DNA of 37,810 bases from a virus: positions 1-37,810 of IMG/VR virus record IMGVR_UViG_3300020215_000047. One strand, written 5' to 3'. Positions within the stretch are counted from its first letter, which is position 1; every line of letters begins with the position of its first letter. This document shows, piece by piece, positions 12,451 to 20,342 of the stretch. A program made the translations under genes and the position numbers. The notes under the pieces are model-generated. The model was given only the letters and a program-made list of their open reading frames with translations, ran no database searches and was not told the origin of the DNA.

Positions 12451-14237
12451 ACGAAACACCCGAAGCACCCGAGCAAAAATTAGATATCGATAAGTGGTTT
12501 ACGCGCATTAAGTCCGCCGAGCAGTACATGAAAGACGAATTTAAACCGCGCTACGATTTAGCCCGTAAAAGGCTACGATCGGAATTAAGTATTGTGACCG
12601 CAAAAGGCGGCAGACCTTCTCATGAGTCGGTCAATCTTCTCTATGCAATCGGGAATTCTTATGTGAACTCGGTTATCTTTAAAAACCCGGATGTAAATTT
12701 AACCGCAAGAAATGATGAAGAGCGCGAAGCGGTAGAAAATACCGAAGTAAAAATAAACGAATTCCTAAAAGACAAAAGAGTTAAGAAAGTTGTGAAACGC
12801 GTTATTTGGGACGCTTTTTTAGGAGGCTTTGGGGCAAGATACGTCGATTACGAATACGAAGATTACGAGACACAGGAACCGTTACTTGATGATATGGGCC
12901 AGCCCATGCTCAAGCCGGACGGAACACCGATTCTAAAAAGAGTCGCTACGAAGAATAAGCCATGTGTGAAGCGTGTAAGGCCCGATCTAGTCCGCATTCC
13001 AAGAGGTTTTGATTTTGATGAATATGAAGAATCGCCTTTTATTGCGTTTGATCTTTTAATCCCGGCTGAAGATGTGAGAAATGATAATTCTTTCGATCAA
13101 GTTTTGAGGATGCAGATTAAGGGAAAACCCTATCAGTCTGTATCCGATCAAGAAAAAAGAGTCGCTAAAAAGTCCCAAGAAGCAGACGTTTTATACGCAA
13201 GGCTCCACTACATTTTTACCAAGCCGGAATTTTCAGGGGATACATATAAACTCTTAGTTCTTAGTGAAGAAGTAAAAGACGGGCCTTTGAAGCATGAAGA
13301 ATTTGAAAAAGGGCAAGAAGGCTATCCGATCAAGTTCCTTCATCACAACCCGTTAGATGATGATATTTCGTATCCTTGTGGGGATGCGTGGCTTTCTGAA
13401 TCTCAGTTTAGAGCGATTGATGATTACTGGGTCAGGCTTTGCCGACACGTAAAAAAATCCAATCCGAAATGGATTGTTGATACAAATCACGTAACGACAC
13501 AAGACGTCCAAAAATTAAAATCAAATGATGACCTTGAATATGTCGGCATTAAGCCTAAAACAGCTGGTGTTCCTTTAGCAAACATCATTCAGCCCTTAGA
13601 GCATCCGACCATTAACCCGAACAATCAAGAGTTTTTAACTTACTCCGAGAATATTTTAAATCGTATTGCCCCACGTTCTGCGGTCTTTTTGGGAGATGCC
13701 AGCCAAAAGAAAACGGCTACTGAAGCTTCGATCATTCAGGGCGGGGAAAACATTGATATTGATTCAAGAATCGATGATATTCGGGAATTTTTCATTGATT
13801 TAGTCCGTGATTTAGCCGGTCTTTATGTTCAAAATTTAGTCGGAACCACGATTGTAAAAGGTAAAGACGCAAACGGAAAAGAATTTTCAAGGCCCGCCGA
13901 CAAGACAAAATTTTCCACGAACTTTGAAGTAAATATTGACGTCATGTCCATGCAAGCGCCGAACCGTGAAGTTCACCGTAAGCAGTTTATGGACATGATG
14001 GGTCTATTACAAGTCTTTGAGCCTTCTCTAAACCGAATCGGAAAGACAGTCGACCCTCTTTTCTTCCTTCCGAAAGTTTTAGACACGTTTGGAGTAAAAA
14101 ATGGGGAACAGGCAATTGTCGATTTACCTATTGGAGCCATGATGCCTATCCCTGGCGAACCAGTCCCGACTCCTGAAACGATAACTGGGGCCGAACCTCC
14201 CGCCGCTGCGGAGTTTGCGAGGGCCAATCAAGTATGA
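12447..14237 (+). CDS. Portal protein
   Basis: The product has 596 residues, within the size range of portals of short-tailed phages. It begins with an acidic helical segment, has a long alpha/beta clip-stem region (for example RIPRGFDFDEYEESPFIAFDLL), a helical segment with QFRAIDDYWVRLCRHVKKSNPKWI split around 320, and ends in a Pro- and Ala-rich tail. It follows terL directly. The order TerL, portal, scaffold, capsid supports the call. It would form the dodecameric DNA channel at one vertex. Confidence 0.85.
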   Translation: MNETPEAPEQKLDIDKWFTRIKSAEQYMKDEFKPRYDLARKRLRSELSIVTAKGGRPSHESVNLLYAIGNSYVNSVIFKNPDVNLTARNDEEREAVENTEVKINEFLKDKRVKKVVKRVIWDAFLGGFGARYVDYEYEDYETQEPLLDDMGQPMLKPDGTPILKRVATKNKPCVKRVRPDLVRIPRGFDFDEYEESPFIAFDLLIPAEDVRNDNSFDQVLRMQIKGKPYQSVSDQEKRVAKKSQEADVLYARLHYIFTKPEFSGDTYKLLVLSEEVKDGPLKHEEFEKGQEGYPIKFLHHNPLDDDISYPCGDAWLSESQFRAIDDYWVRLCRHVKKSNPKWIVDTNHVTTQDVQKLKSNDDLEYVGIKPKTAGVPLANIIQPLEHPTINPNNQEFLTYSENILNRIAPRSAVFLGDASQKKTATEASIIQGGENIDIDSRIDDIREFFIDLVRDLAGLYVQNLVGTTIVKGKDANGKEFSRPADKTKFSTNFEVNIDVMSMQAPNREVHRKQFMDMMGLLQVFEPSLNRIGKTVDPLFFLPKVLDTFGVKNGEQAIVDLPIGAMMPIPGEPVPTPETITGAEPPAAAEFARANQV

Positions 14238-14578
14238 TTCCCGCAGAAGAAATTATTCAAAAAGTAGGAAAAAAAGAGTTTCAGAAGATGGCGACCAATC
14301 AACAGCGCGGACAAAGAATGGTAGATATTAAAAACCTCAGACGATGGGGAAAGGGTGATGTTTGGTTTCGCATTTGCGAACACGGAAACGTCACCATAAG
14401 AAAAGGCGAACCGACCAAAGATTGCAAACCATGTTTAAAGTCTACAGGGGTGACGAAACTAAGAGACTTTGAAGAGCATTTTAATTTAGGCATTGGCGGT
14501 TATGTGACCAGTAAACGGGATATGAAAGAATCAGCAAAAAAATTAGGACTTGTGCCTATCGGATCGGACGGAATATGA
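14234..14578 (+). CDS. Zinc-ribbon-like phage protein
   Basis: The 114-residue product is coupled to the portal by ATGA. The middle has an RICEHG segment and CKPCLKS, giving C-H-C-C ligands. The C terminus has FNLGIGGYVTSKRDMKESAKKLGL, split in phage homologues as a short helical motif that often ends small proteins next to portals. Its role in the head is unknown. Confidence 0.5.
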   Translation: MIPAEEIIQKVGKKEFQKMATNQQRGQRMVDIKNLRRWGKGDVWFRICEHGNVTIRKGEPTKDCKPCLKSTGVTKLRDFEEHFNLGIGGYVTSKRDMKESAKKLGLVPIGSDGI

Positions 14579-14748
14579 AATTTAAAATTGCAGTTACCGT
14601 TTTTTTACAAGAAGACGGGAATATAGGCATTCAAACAACGTCTAAAAACCAGATTACCACTTTGGGACTTTTGGAAGCTGGAAAAGCGGTTTTGTTAACG
14701 CAGCTTCAACCGTCTGAAGAGTCCAGAATCGTAGTGCCTGAATTATGA
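14575..14748 (+). CDS. 57-aa hypothetical protein
   Basis: The start overlaps the previous stop and the stop overlaps the next ATG, both as ATGA. The product is mixed alpha/beta (FKIAVTVFLQEDG then LGLLEAGKAVLL). No motif is recognised; similar short chains occur in head operons. Confidence 0.5.
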   Translation: MKFKIAVTVFLQEDGNIGIQTTSKNQITTLGLLEAGKAVLLTQLQPSEESRIVVPEL

Positions 14749-14954
14749 AAGACGACGAATTAATTCAATATGAATATCGTCTAGTGATTTTTGATCGGAT
14801 TATCGAAGAAAAGATTAAACAAAATCCCGATGCTTACGGTGGCAAAGGAAAAGAATATGCCCTTGTTGATGCTTTAAACGACTTAGGAAAAGAAGGGTGG
14901 GATGTTTACGCAATTAACGGCGATTGTTTTGCAAAAAGGCCGCTAAATGCGTGA
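14745..14954 (+). CDS. DUF4177-like small protein
   Basis: The 69-residue chain starts YEYRLVIF and ends ALNDLGKEGWDVYAI then CFAKRPL. The LGxEGW motif followed by a strand and a basic Arg-Pro-Leu tail is the signature of the DUF4177 family, whose function is not established. It is coupled on both sides. Confidence 0.6.
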   Translation: MKDDELIQYEYRLVIFDRIIEEKIKQNPDAYGGKGKEYALVDALNDLGKEGWDVYAINGDCFAKRPLNA

Positions 14955-15051
14955 AGCTTTAACCCATGTCTTAGGCATTATAAAAACTTTTGAGAAATAT
15001 TTTCCAGGTTTTGAAAAGAGAGTTTTAGAAACACTTTTAAAAAATAAGTAA
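14947..15051 (+). CDS. 34-aa hypothetical peptide
   Basis: ATG 14947 overlaps the preceding stop by eight bases. The product is amphipathic and basic (GIIKTFEKYFPGFEKRVLETLL). It is the last frame before a hairpin and terminator. Coding is supported only by spacing and composition. Confidence 0.35.
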   Translation: MREALTHVLGIIKTFEKYFPGFEKRVLETLLKNK

Positions 15052-15064
15052 TACAGACTCATTC

Positions 15065-15109
15065 AGCGTCTTTCGGCCACGCTAGCTTTAATAAGTTGTG
15101 GTAGACGCT
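15065..15109 (+). other. Structured hairpin preceding a terminator
   Basis: AGCGTCT (15065-15071) pairs with AGACGCT (15103-15109). Within it CCAC (15077-15080) pairs with GTGG (15098-15101), and AGCTT/AAGTT may close the top. With the adjoining terminator it forms a compact two-hairpin 3' end that could be a stable small RNA or protect the mRNA end. Confidence 0.5.
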
Positions 15110-15114
15110 CAATC

Positions 15115-15152
15115 AGCCCAGTTAAGACTAATAATCTTGACTGGGCTTTTTT
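15115..15152 (+). terminator. Rho-independent terminator
   Basis: AGCCCAGT-TAAGA (15115-15127) pairs with TCTT-G-ACTGGGCT (15135-15147), followed by TTTTTTATT. It lies between the portal block and the scaffold gene. Capsid genes after it need either readthrough or their own promoter; I did not find a convincing one. Confidence 0.88.
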
Positions 15153-15206
15153 ATTAAACAGACCAAGCCGTGAATGAACGGCAGTCCACCAAGAAAAGGA
15201 AACGAA

Positions 15207-16100
15207 ATGTCAGAGGACATAGAACCAGAAACAGGAACACCAGAGACTACGACGGTAGAAGCTGATTCCGGTTATGGGGACATACTCAAGGGCGAAGGTG
15301 TCACGCCTCAAGATGATTCCAGTGTGCAGCCCGAAGTCCAAGAACCCGAAACCGATCAGCAATTAGAGACGACAGACCCCGAGATAGTTTTGCGTGAAGG
15401 TCTTAAAGCGAAGTTGTCCGAAATTGAAGAATGGCAAAAAGGTTATTTGCGACAGAAGGATTACACACAAAAGACTCAGGAAATAGCACAGCAAAGAAAA
15501 TCTTTTGAGCAAGCTTTTGGAAAACTGCCACAGTCTCAGGAACTAGCTAATCTTGGGAAACTTTATCAGCAGTATTTTAAAAGCCCCGACGTTAAGGCAG
15601 CAATCGATGCGGTTTTAGCCGGAAAGAACCTGAGAGAAATCTTTGCGGGTGATAACCAGACTCCAAAACAGCCCCAGGACGTTTATGTTCAAACCCTCGA
15701 AGCGAAGATTCAAGAGCTTGAGTCTAAGCTTGACCATTTCTCCACCTCTTTTGAAGAGAGAGAACAGGAAAGAGGCGTTAGTGAGGCCCAAAAAGTTTTC
15801 GAGTCATGGAAGGCCGACAAAAAATCGAAGGCCAATGTAGACGTAACCGAGGAAATAGATGCTGAGATGGCTTATTTCATCCCGAGCATCAAACAAAAGC
15901 ACCCGGACTGGGATGCAAATAAAATCCTTGATGAAGCCTACCGCCACGCAACGATTGACCAGCAGGGACAACGGATAGCATCTCAAGTTGTTCAAAACGC
16001 CGAGACTTTAAAAACGAAACCGGCTCCGAAGATCAATTCAAAGGCTCCCCTAATTCCTGAAGATAAAAAAGGGTATGCAGAAATTTTTCTAAATAGATAA
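15207..16100 (+). CDS. Head scaffolding protein
   Basis: The 297-residue product is strongly acidic at the N terminus (many Glu, Asp, Thr and Pro up to residue 60), helical and Gln-rich in the middle, with a coiled coil around residues 160-190, and ends with a basic segment (PAPKINSKAP). That composition and the position directly before the major capsid gene are typical of scaffolds, which organise coat subunits and then leave the prohead. ATG 15207 with AAAGGAAA upstream is preferred to ATG 15174. Confidence 0.75.
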   Translation: MSEDIEPETGTPETTTVEADSGYGDILKGEGVTPQDDSSVQPEVQEPETDQQLETTDPEIVLREGLKAKLSEIEEWQKGYLRQKDYTQKTQEIAQQRKSFEQAFGKLPQSQELANLGKLYQQYFKSPDVKAAIDAVLAGKNLREIFAGDNQTPKQPQDVYVQTLEAKIQELESKLDHFSTSFEEREQERGVSEAQKVFESWKADKKSKANVDVTEEIDAEMAYFIPSIKQKHPDWDANKILDEAYRHATIDQQGQRIASQVVQNAETLKTKPAPKINSKAPLIPEDKKGYAEIFLNR

Positions 16101-16110
16101 GGGTTAAATC

Positions 16111-17142
16111 ATGTTTCTTTTCAACCTATTAGTTAAATCAGTGCTTCGCATGTGCGTCATGACAGCATTTGATTTGACAGCGGTCAATGCTTCAACCCGC
16201 GCGAGAATCGAAAAGAAATGGCAAGACAACCTGAGTGTAAAAACCCCTCTGATGATGCGTTTCAAAGAAGAAGGTGGAATGCAGTTGATCGGCGGCGGTA
16301 CTGAACTCAGTTTTCCTGTTATTTCTGATGATGGCAACGCGGGAAGCTACCAGGGCGATGATATTTTGAATATCTCCCGTCCGGGTGGTTTGATTAAATT
16401 AACGTATAACTGGAAACAGTTCTATTCAACCGTCCGAATCGATGGCCTTGAAGAAATTCAAAACGCCGGAGAAGAGGAAGCGGCTTCCGTTTATGAAGGT
16501 CGTTTTGCGCAAGCTGAAACAACGACTATTAATAAATTCGAAGAAATGCTTTTCGGTGATGCGACTGGTAACCAGTCTAAGGATTGGAACGGTTTACGTG
16601 CTCTTGTGGCTGATGATCCGTCCACCGGCACTATTGGTGGTCAGTCTCGCGCTACAAACACGCAGCTTCGTAACCAAGCGAATACAACCGCCGTTACAGC
16701 TTTCAACACCTCGCAGAATGGACGCAGCGTACTCACCAATTTATACGCCTCTTGCGTTCAAGGAATTCGCAAACCGAATTTCATTTCCACGACACAGGCC
16801 ATTTGGGTTCTTTATAACCTTTCATTGACGTCTAATGAACGGTTTATTCCGGAGAATTCAAAGAAGCTTGCAAACGCTGGATTTGATGTTGTCGCGTTTA
16901 TGAATGCTCCTGTCACCATGTCGGCAAAATGCCCGGCCTCTCACTTGTACATGCTCCGCATTGCGAAGCCTAAGAGTGACGGCGGTATTTTCCTTCTTAT
17001 TTCTAAAGATCGTAACTTCAAACTAGGTAAGTTCATCGAACCGGCAGACCAAGATTTTATTGTTGCGAAGGTTTTGACGGCTGGCGAACTTGCCACCGAT
17101 GCCCCGTATTTACAGGGCGTCGCAACGAACATCACAGGTTAA
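16111..17142 (+). CDS. Major capsid protein (HK97-fold)
   Basis: The 343-residue product follows the pattern of coat proteins of this size class: an N-terminal segment, then GGTELSFPVISDD, RPGGLIKLTYNWKQFYS before residue 100, an E-loop-like NAGEEEA region, LFGDATGN and GLRALV, and a C-terminal strand-rich half ending near PYLQGVATNITG. Position after the scaffold and before a decoration-type gene agrees. Start ATG 16111 has AAGGG upstream, but internal ATG 16150 and 16159 would remove an unusual hydrophobic N terminus (MFLFNLLVKSVL). Confidence 0.8.
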   Translation: MFLFNLLVKSVLRMCVMTAFDLTAVNASTRARIEKKWQDNLSVKTPLMMRFKEEGGMQLIGGGTELSFPVISDDGNAGSYQGDDILNISRPGGLIKLTYNWKQFYSTVRIDGLEEIQNAGEEEAASVYEGRFAQAETTTINKFEEMLFGDATGNQSKDWNGLRALVADDPSTGTIGGQSRATNTQLRNQANTTAVTAFNTSQNGRSVLTNLYASCVQGIRKPNFISTTQAIWVLYNLSLTSNERFIPENSKKLANAGFDVVAFMNAPVTMSAKCPASHLYMLRIAKPKSDGGIFLLISKDRNFKLGKFIEPADQDFIVAKVLTAGELATDAPYLQGVATNITG

Positions 17143-17152
17143 GGAGAAAACC

Positions 17153-17662
17153 ATGAAAAAGATTATTTTTAGTCTTTTTGTTGTGTTCGCACTCCTTAGC
17201 GTTGCCAATCCTGCCCATGCTTTGCTTTGCAAATCCGGTCAGGCGGGTAACAGTGATGAGTGCTGGACTGAAGTAAAAGTATCTTCGGCAGAAACGAACG
17301 TCGTATCCGCTGGTGCGGTTCTTATGTACGACATTACGACTGATTCCGCAGATACGAATGCGTATCAGGTTGTTCTTACAACGGCTTCCCTTGATGCTCA
17401 CAGAGTTGCCGGTGTTGCCCAAAGCATAATTGCTACAGGCGATACAGGTTTAATTCTTGTGAAAGGAAAAGGAAAGTTGAACGTGCATGGAGTTACAGCG
17501 ACCGGCGACCGCGTCTTTACTAGCGCGAGCGAAGGACACGCGGGAACCACAATTCCTGCTATGGGCGCAACAAATACATCCTCGGGTGATCCGATTGGTT
17601 TTGCTTTGCAAAACTCAACGGCTGCTCGGGCGACGATTGATGCGTATATCAACGTAATCTAA
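17153..17662 (+). CDS. Capsid-decoration-like protein with signal peptide
   Basis: The product has 169 residues. Residues 1-23 form a textbook Sec signal (basic MKK, hydrophobic FSLFVVFALLSV, then PAHA with cleavage after Ala). The mature part is strand-rich: VSAGAVLMYD, RVAGVAQSI, TGDTGLILVKGKGKL, then repeated Gly/Thr/Ser turns. This resembles head-decoration proteins of the DUF2190 kind, which follow capsid genes. ATG 17153 follows AAGGAG. A terminator directly after it makes a scaffold-capsid-decoration unit. Export of a virion protein would be unusual. Confidence 0.6.
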   Translation: MKKIIFSLFVVFALLSVANPAHALLCKSGQAGNSDECWTEVKVSSAETNVVSAGAVLMYDITTDSADTNAYQVVLTTASLDAHRVAGVAQSIIATGDTGLILVKGKGKLNVHGVTATGDRVFTSASEGHAGTTIPAMGATNTSSGDPIGFALQNSTAARATIDAYINVI

Positions 17663-17668
17663 TTAAAG

Positions 17669-17699
17669 GGCGGGGGCCTAAAAATCCCCGCCTTTTTTT
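17669..17699 (+). terminator. Rho-independent terminator after capsid genes
   Basis: GGCGGGG (17669-17675) pairs with CCCCGCC (17686-17692), and a run of seven T follows. It should set the 3' end of the abundant capsid mRNA. The next gene starts ten bases later with its own AAAGGA site. Confidence 0.92.
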
Positions 17700-17708
17700 A
17701 AAGGAACC

Positions 17709-18902
17709 ATGAATATAGGAAACATAGTCACAAAAGGTTTAGAGAGAGCAAAGCTTCCGGTCGGTGATTTTGCCATGCGCGAAATGGCCGTTCAAATGCT
17801 CGATGAAATTATTCAAGAGCATTATGAATCAAAAAAATGGTCTTTTAGAAAAGGTGTTTTTATTCTTCCGGTAGGGTCAGGCATTGAAGAATACGCTTTA
17901 AGTAAATACGTTGCAAGCTGGAAAGACATTGTACCTCACACGATGCGCGGGTCAAATCCGGCGAGAAAATTACATTTTAAACCCTCACACGAATTCTATA
18001 AATCCCATGCTTACGACTTAGAAAGCGGAACTCCTTATCAATTCAGAGACGGAGAGTTAAGAGGCTTTCAAACACAAGTTTCCGCTGCTTCAACCATTTC
18101 TTTCGTGTCTTCTTTAACGAACTACACAACCGGAACTGTCTCTGTCATTTACGGTTCAATGAGAGTAGCGATTACAACCGGCTCGGTCACTTTAGACATG
18201 TTGGGACGTTGGTTCAGAGTGGGAACCGATGCGAAGCGTTACAAAATTACACAGATTGAATCATCGTCTGTTTTTTATATTCATGCACCCTATGAAGGCA
18301 CAACCAACGCAACGGCTTCTTTTGCGATTGGGGACGTACAACAAAAGGCATTAGTCTCTGGATTTTTAACGACAGGCGCTTTCCACGAAGAAGAAGTCCA
18401 ATTAAACGGCGCAACCTCTGTTTCTACGACGCTCACTTTTGCAACGATTACGAGAATTTCAAAGTCAGATAAAACGTATGGTTCAGTGACTGCTACTTCT
18501 AACGGTGGAATTATTACGAATGTTATTTTAGACCCAGGTGAAACAGAAGCGGATTTTTTTACCGTGAAAATGTATCCGATTCCCTCGGCAGCAGAAAATT
18601 TAGAATACGAAGCCTTAATCAGACACCCTTATTTATACCGGAATACCGATTCTCCTCTTTTTCCGAGTCAGTGGCATCCGTTTTTAGCTTTAGAACTTTA
18701 TATAAAACTAATGACCGAATGGCATGAGAAAGAAGTTTCTTTAGAAGTCATTCGACGCCGGGATAACTGGAAGAATGATTTATACGCCAATGACAATAAT
18801 TTTGATAACTGGGAAGTTTCCCAAGAAACAGAGTCTATTTCTTTGAGACAAAAAAGTAACAATCTTCCAAATATGTTTGATGTGTCTGATGACGACTTCT
18901 AA
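17709..18902 (+). CDS. Head-tail adaptor / neck protein
   Basis: The product has 397 residues. The N-terminal 40 residues (NIVTKGLERAKLP, then MLDEIIQEHYESKKWSF) follow the helical start of podovirus adaptor or tail-tube A proteins, which dock under the portal. A strand-rich insert of Thr/Ser/Gly repeats spans about 125-290, and the C terminus returns to helices (WHPFLALELYIKLMTEWHEKE). Position after the capsid genes agrees. It overlaps the next gene by 14 bases. Confidence 0.6.
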   Translation: MNIGNIVTKGLERAKLPVGDFAMREMAVQMLDEIIQEHYESKKWSFRKGVFILPVGSGIEEYALSKYVASWKDIVPHTMRGSNPARKLHFKPSHEFYKSHAYDLESGTPYQFRDGELRGFQTQVSAASTISFVSSLTNYTTGTVSVIYGSMRVAITTGSVTLDMLGRWFRVGTDAKRYKITQIESSSVFYIHAPYEGTTNATASFAIGDVQQKALVSGFLTTGAFHEEEVQLNGATSVSTTLTFATITRISKSDKTYGSVTATSNGGIITNVILDPGETEADFFTVKMYPIPSAAENLEYEALIRHPYLYRNTDSPLFPSQWHPFLALELYIKLMTEWHEKEVSLEVIRRRDNWKNDLYANDNNFDNWEVSQETESISLRQKSNNLPNMFDVSDDDF

Positions 18903-20055
18903 AGACATTTTTCATTATTTATTAGGGGCATTTTTGGCAGTGTCTACTTTCTTTTATCTTCCGAACCCTCCGAATATGTCCGTCCCGCAAGCGATGGAAA
19001 ATTTCTATAACATCCAAGAGCTTTTTATTCGGTACGGCATCATGGCTTTATTTGGAGTTTCTTTATTTATGAAGCCTGAACGGACGGCGACTTTAAAGAC
19101 TTTTGCCGGATTCTTTTTATACGTCTTAGGCATTAGCTCTTTTATCTCTTTTGACCTTCAGCAAAGACGCGCGATCTTAAATATTTTCTTAGGACTGGTT
19201 TTTTACAAAATGATTGTTGAACATTTTGACCGACGCTATTTAAAAGTCGTTTCCTTGGCGATCTTGGCCGTGATTGCGGGAAATATTTTATTTTCGATAG
19301 GCCAAATTTTTAATGTTGACCCCTTGTTCCGTCATACCTCGGATACGGTCGTCGGATTCCCTCGGCCTGTAGGGTTAATGAGGCTTGAAGCTCATTTAGG
19401 CACACTGGCGGCAATTACAGGCCCTCTTTTGATGATGATTCATCCGGTTTTAATCGTCACCGTACTCCCTTTATTATTTTGGGGAAGTGCCTCCGCTGCG
19501 GTCTTAGCCTTTGTCGTTTCGATGGGTTTTTTACTTTATCACCAATTAAATAAAAAAGTATTTTTCGTCCTCTTTGCTCTTTTAGCGGCAGCCGGTCTTT
19601 TCTATATCGTCAATTACGACATGCCGGGCGGCACGTTTGATTATCGTTTGAAGATTTGGTTTAAGTCTTTGCAAGCCGTCCTTCCTAGAAGTCCTTTTTA
19701 TGGGCTAGGGATTGGAAGCTTTGCCCGATGGAGTCCGCAATCGGCGCAAGCGACTAATGATTCGCCCTTAGTCTGGATTTGGGCGCATAACGAATATATT
19801 CAGTTACTTTTTGAGCTTGGAATTGTCGGAGTTTTCTTTTTTTGGAGATGGTTTAAAGAGCGTTTCCAAGATTTAAGGCGTTGCGTCAAAGACGTTCAAT
19901 TCCGATACGCCTTTGCCTCTTTTTTGGGTCTTTCAATCGTTTCCTTTTTCCATTTCCCATTTCATCTTGGCCGCTTGGCGGGTATCTCTCTTTTTTCAAT
20001 CGCCTTAGTCCATGCGCTTGCGTTAGATAACGAAAGGACAGTATGCGAATCTTAA
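18889..20055 (+). CDS. O-antigen ligase/polymerase-like membrane protein (Wzy_C type)
   Basis: The 388-residue polytopic protein has about ten to eleven membrane segments. Between the later segments is a long periplasmic-type loop with DYRLKIWFKSLQAVLPRSP, FYGLGIGSF and then AHNEYIQLLFELGIVG, the hallmark of WaaL/Wzy_C enzymes, which attach or polymerise O-antigen on lipid carriers. Start choices are TTG 18877, ATG 18880 or ATG 18889; none has a clear ribosome site. It sits within the tail operon, so it is probably made late. A role in changing host surface polysaccharide is inferred from the family. Confidence 0.75.
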   Translation: MTTSKDIFHYLLGAFLAVSTFFYLPNPPNMSVPQAMENFYNIQELFIRYGIMALFGVSLFMKPERTATLKTFAGFFLYVLGISSFISFDLQQRRAILNIFLGLVFYKMIVEHFDRRYLKVVSLAILAVIAGNILFSIGQIFNVDPLFRHTSDTVVGFPRPVGLMRLEAHLGTLAAITGPLLMMIHPVLIVTVLPLLFWGSASAAVLAFVVSMGFLLYHQLNKKVFFVLFALLAAAGLFYIVNYDMPGGTFDYRLKIWFKSLQAVLPRSPFYGLGIGSFARWSPQSAQATNDSPLVWIWAHNEYIQLLFELGIVGVFFFWRWFKERFQDLRRCVKDVQFRYAFASFLGLSIVSFFHFPFHLGRLAGISLFSIALVHALALDNERTVCES

Positions 20056-20342
20056 TTGCTCTTATTTTATTTTACTCTTTTGTAGCCTCCGTTTTTGCAT
20101 GGCCTGTCCCTGCTCCTAGTTCCAAATTTATAGCCTCTCAGGACATTATTGCGACCTCTTCCGATAGTCACGCAATAGGTTCTAGTTCTGTTTTTTGGAG
20201 AAGCACATTCTCAAGAAATCTTTATTTACCGGAACGGGCAGAAGCCCCTTCTGTAATCGCAAGTTTTGGCGTGGTATGGGCCTCAACAGATAACCACGTT
20301 TATTTTAGAAACGATGCAGGAACCACTACGAGACTCAGCTAA
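20043..20342 (+). CDS. Small fibre-like protein with signal peptide
   Basis: This 99-residue protein begins with a Sec-type signal (MRILIALILFYSFVASVFA) and ends with VWASTDNHVYFRNDAGTTT, a motif common at the C-terminal ends of phage tail fibre modules. AAAGGA precedes ATG 20043. It overlaps the ligase-like gene by 13 bases and its stop touches the next ATG. It is probably a tail-associated structural protein. Confidence 0.55.
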   Translation: MRILIALILFYSFVASVFAWPVPAPSSKFIASQDIIATSSDSHAIGSSSVFWRSTFSRNLYLPERAEAPSVIASFGVVWASTDNHVYFRNDAGTTTRLS

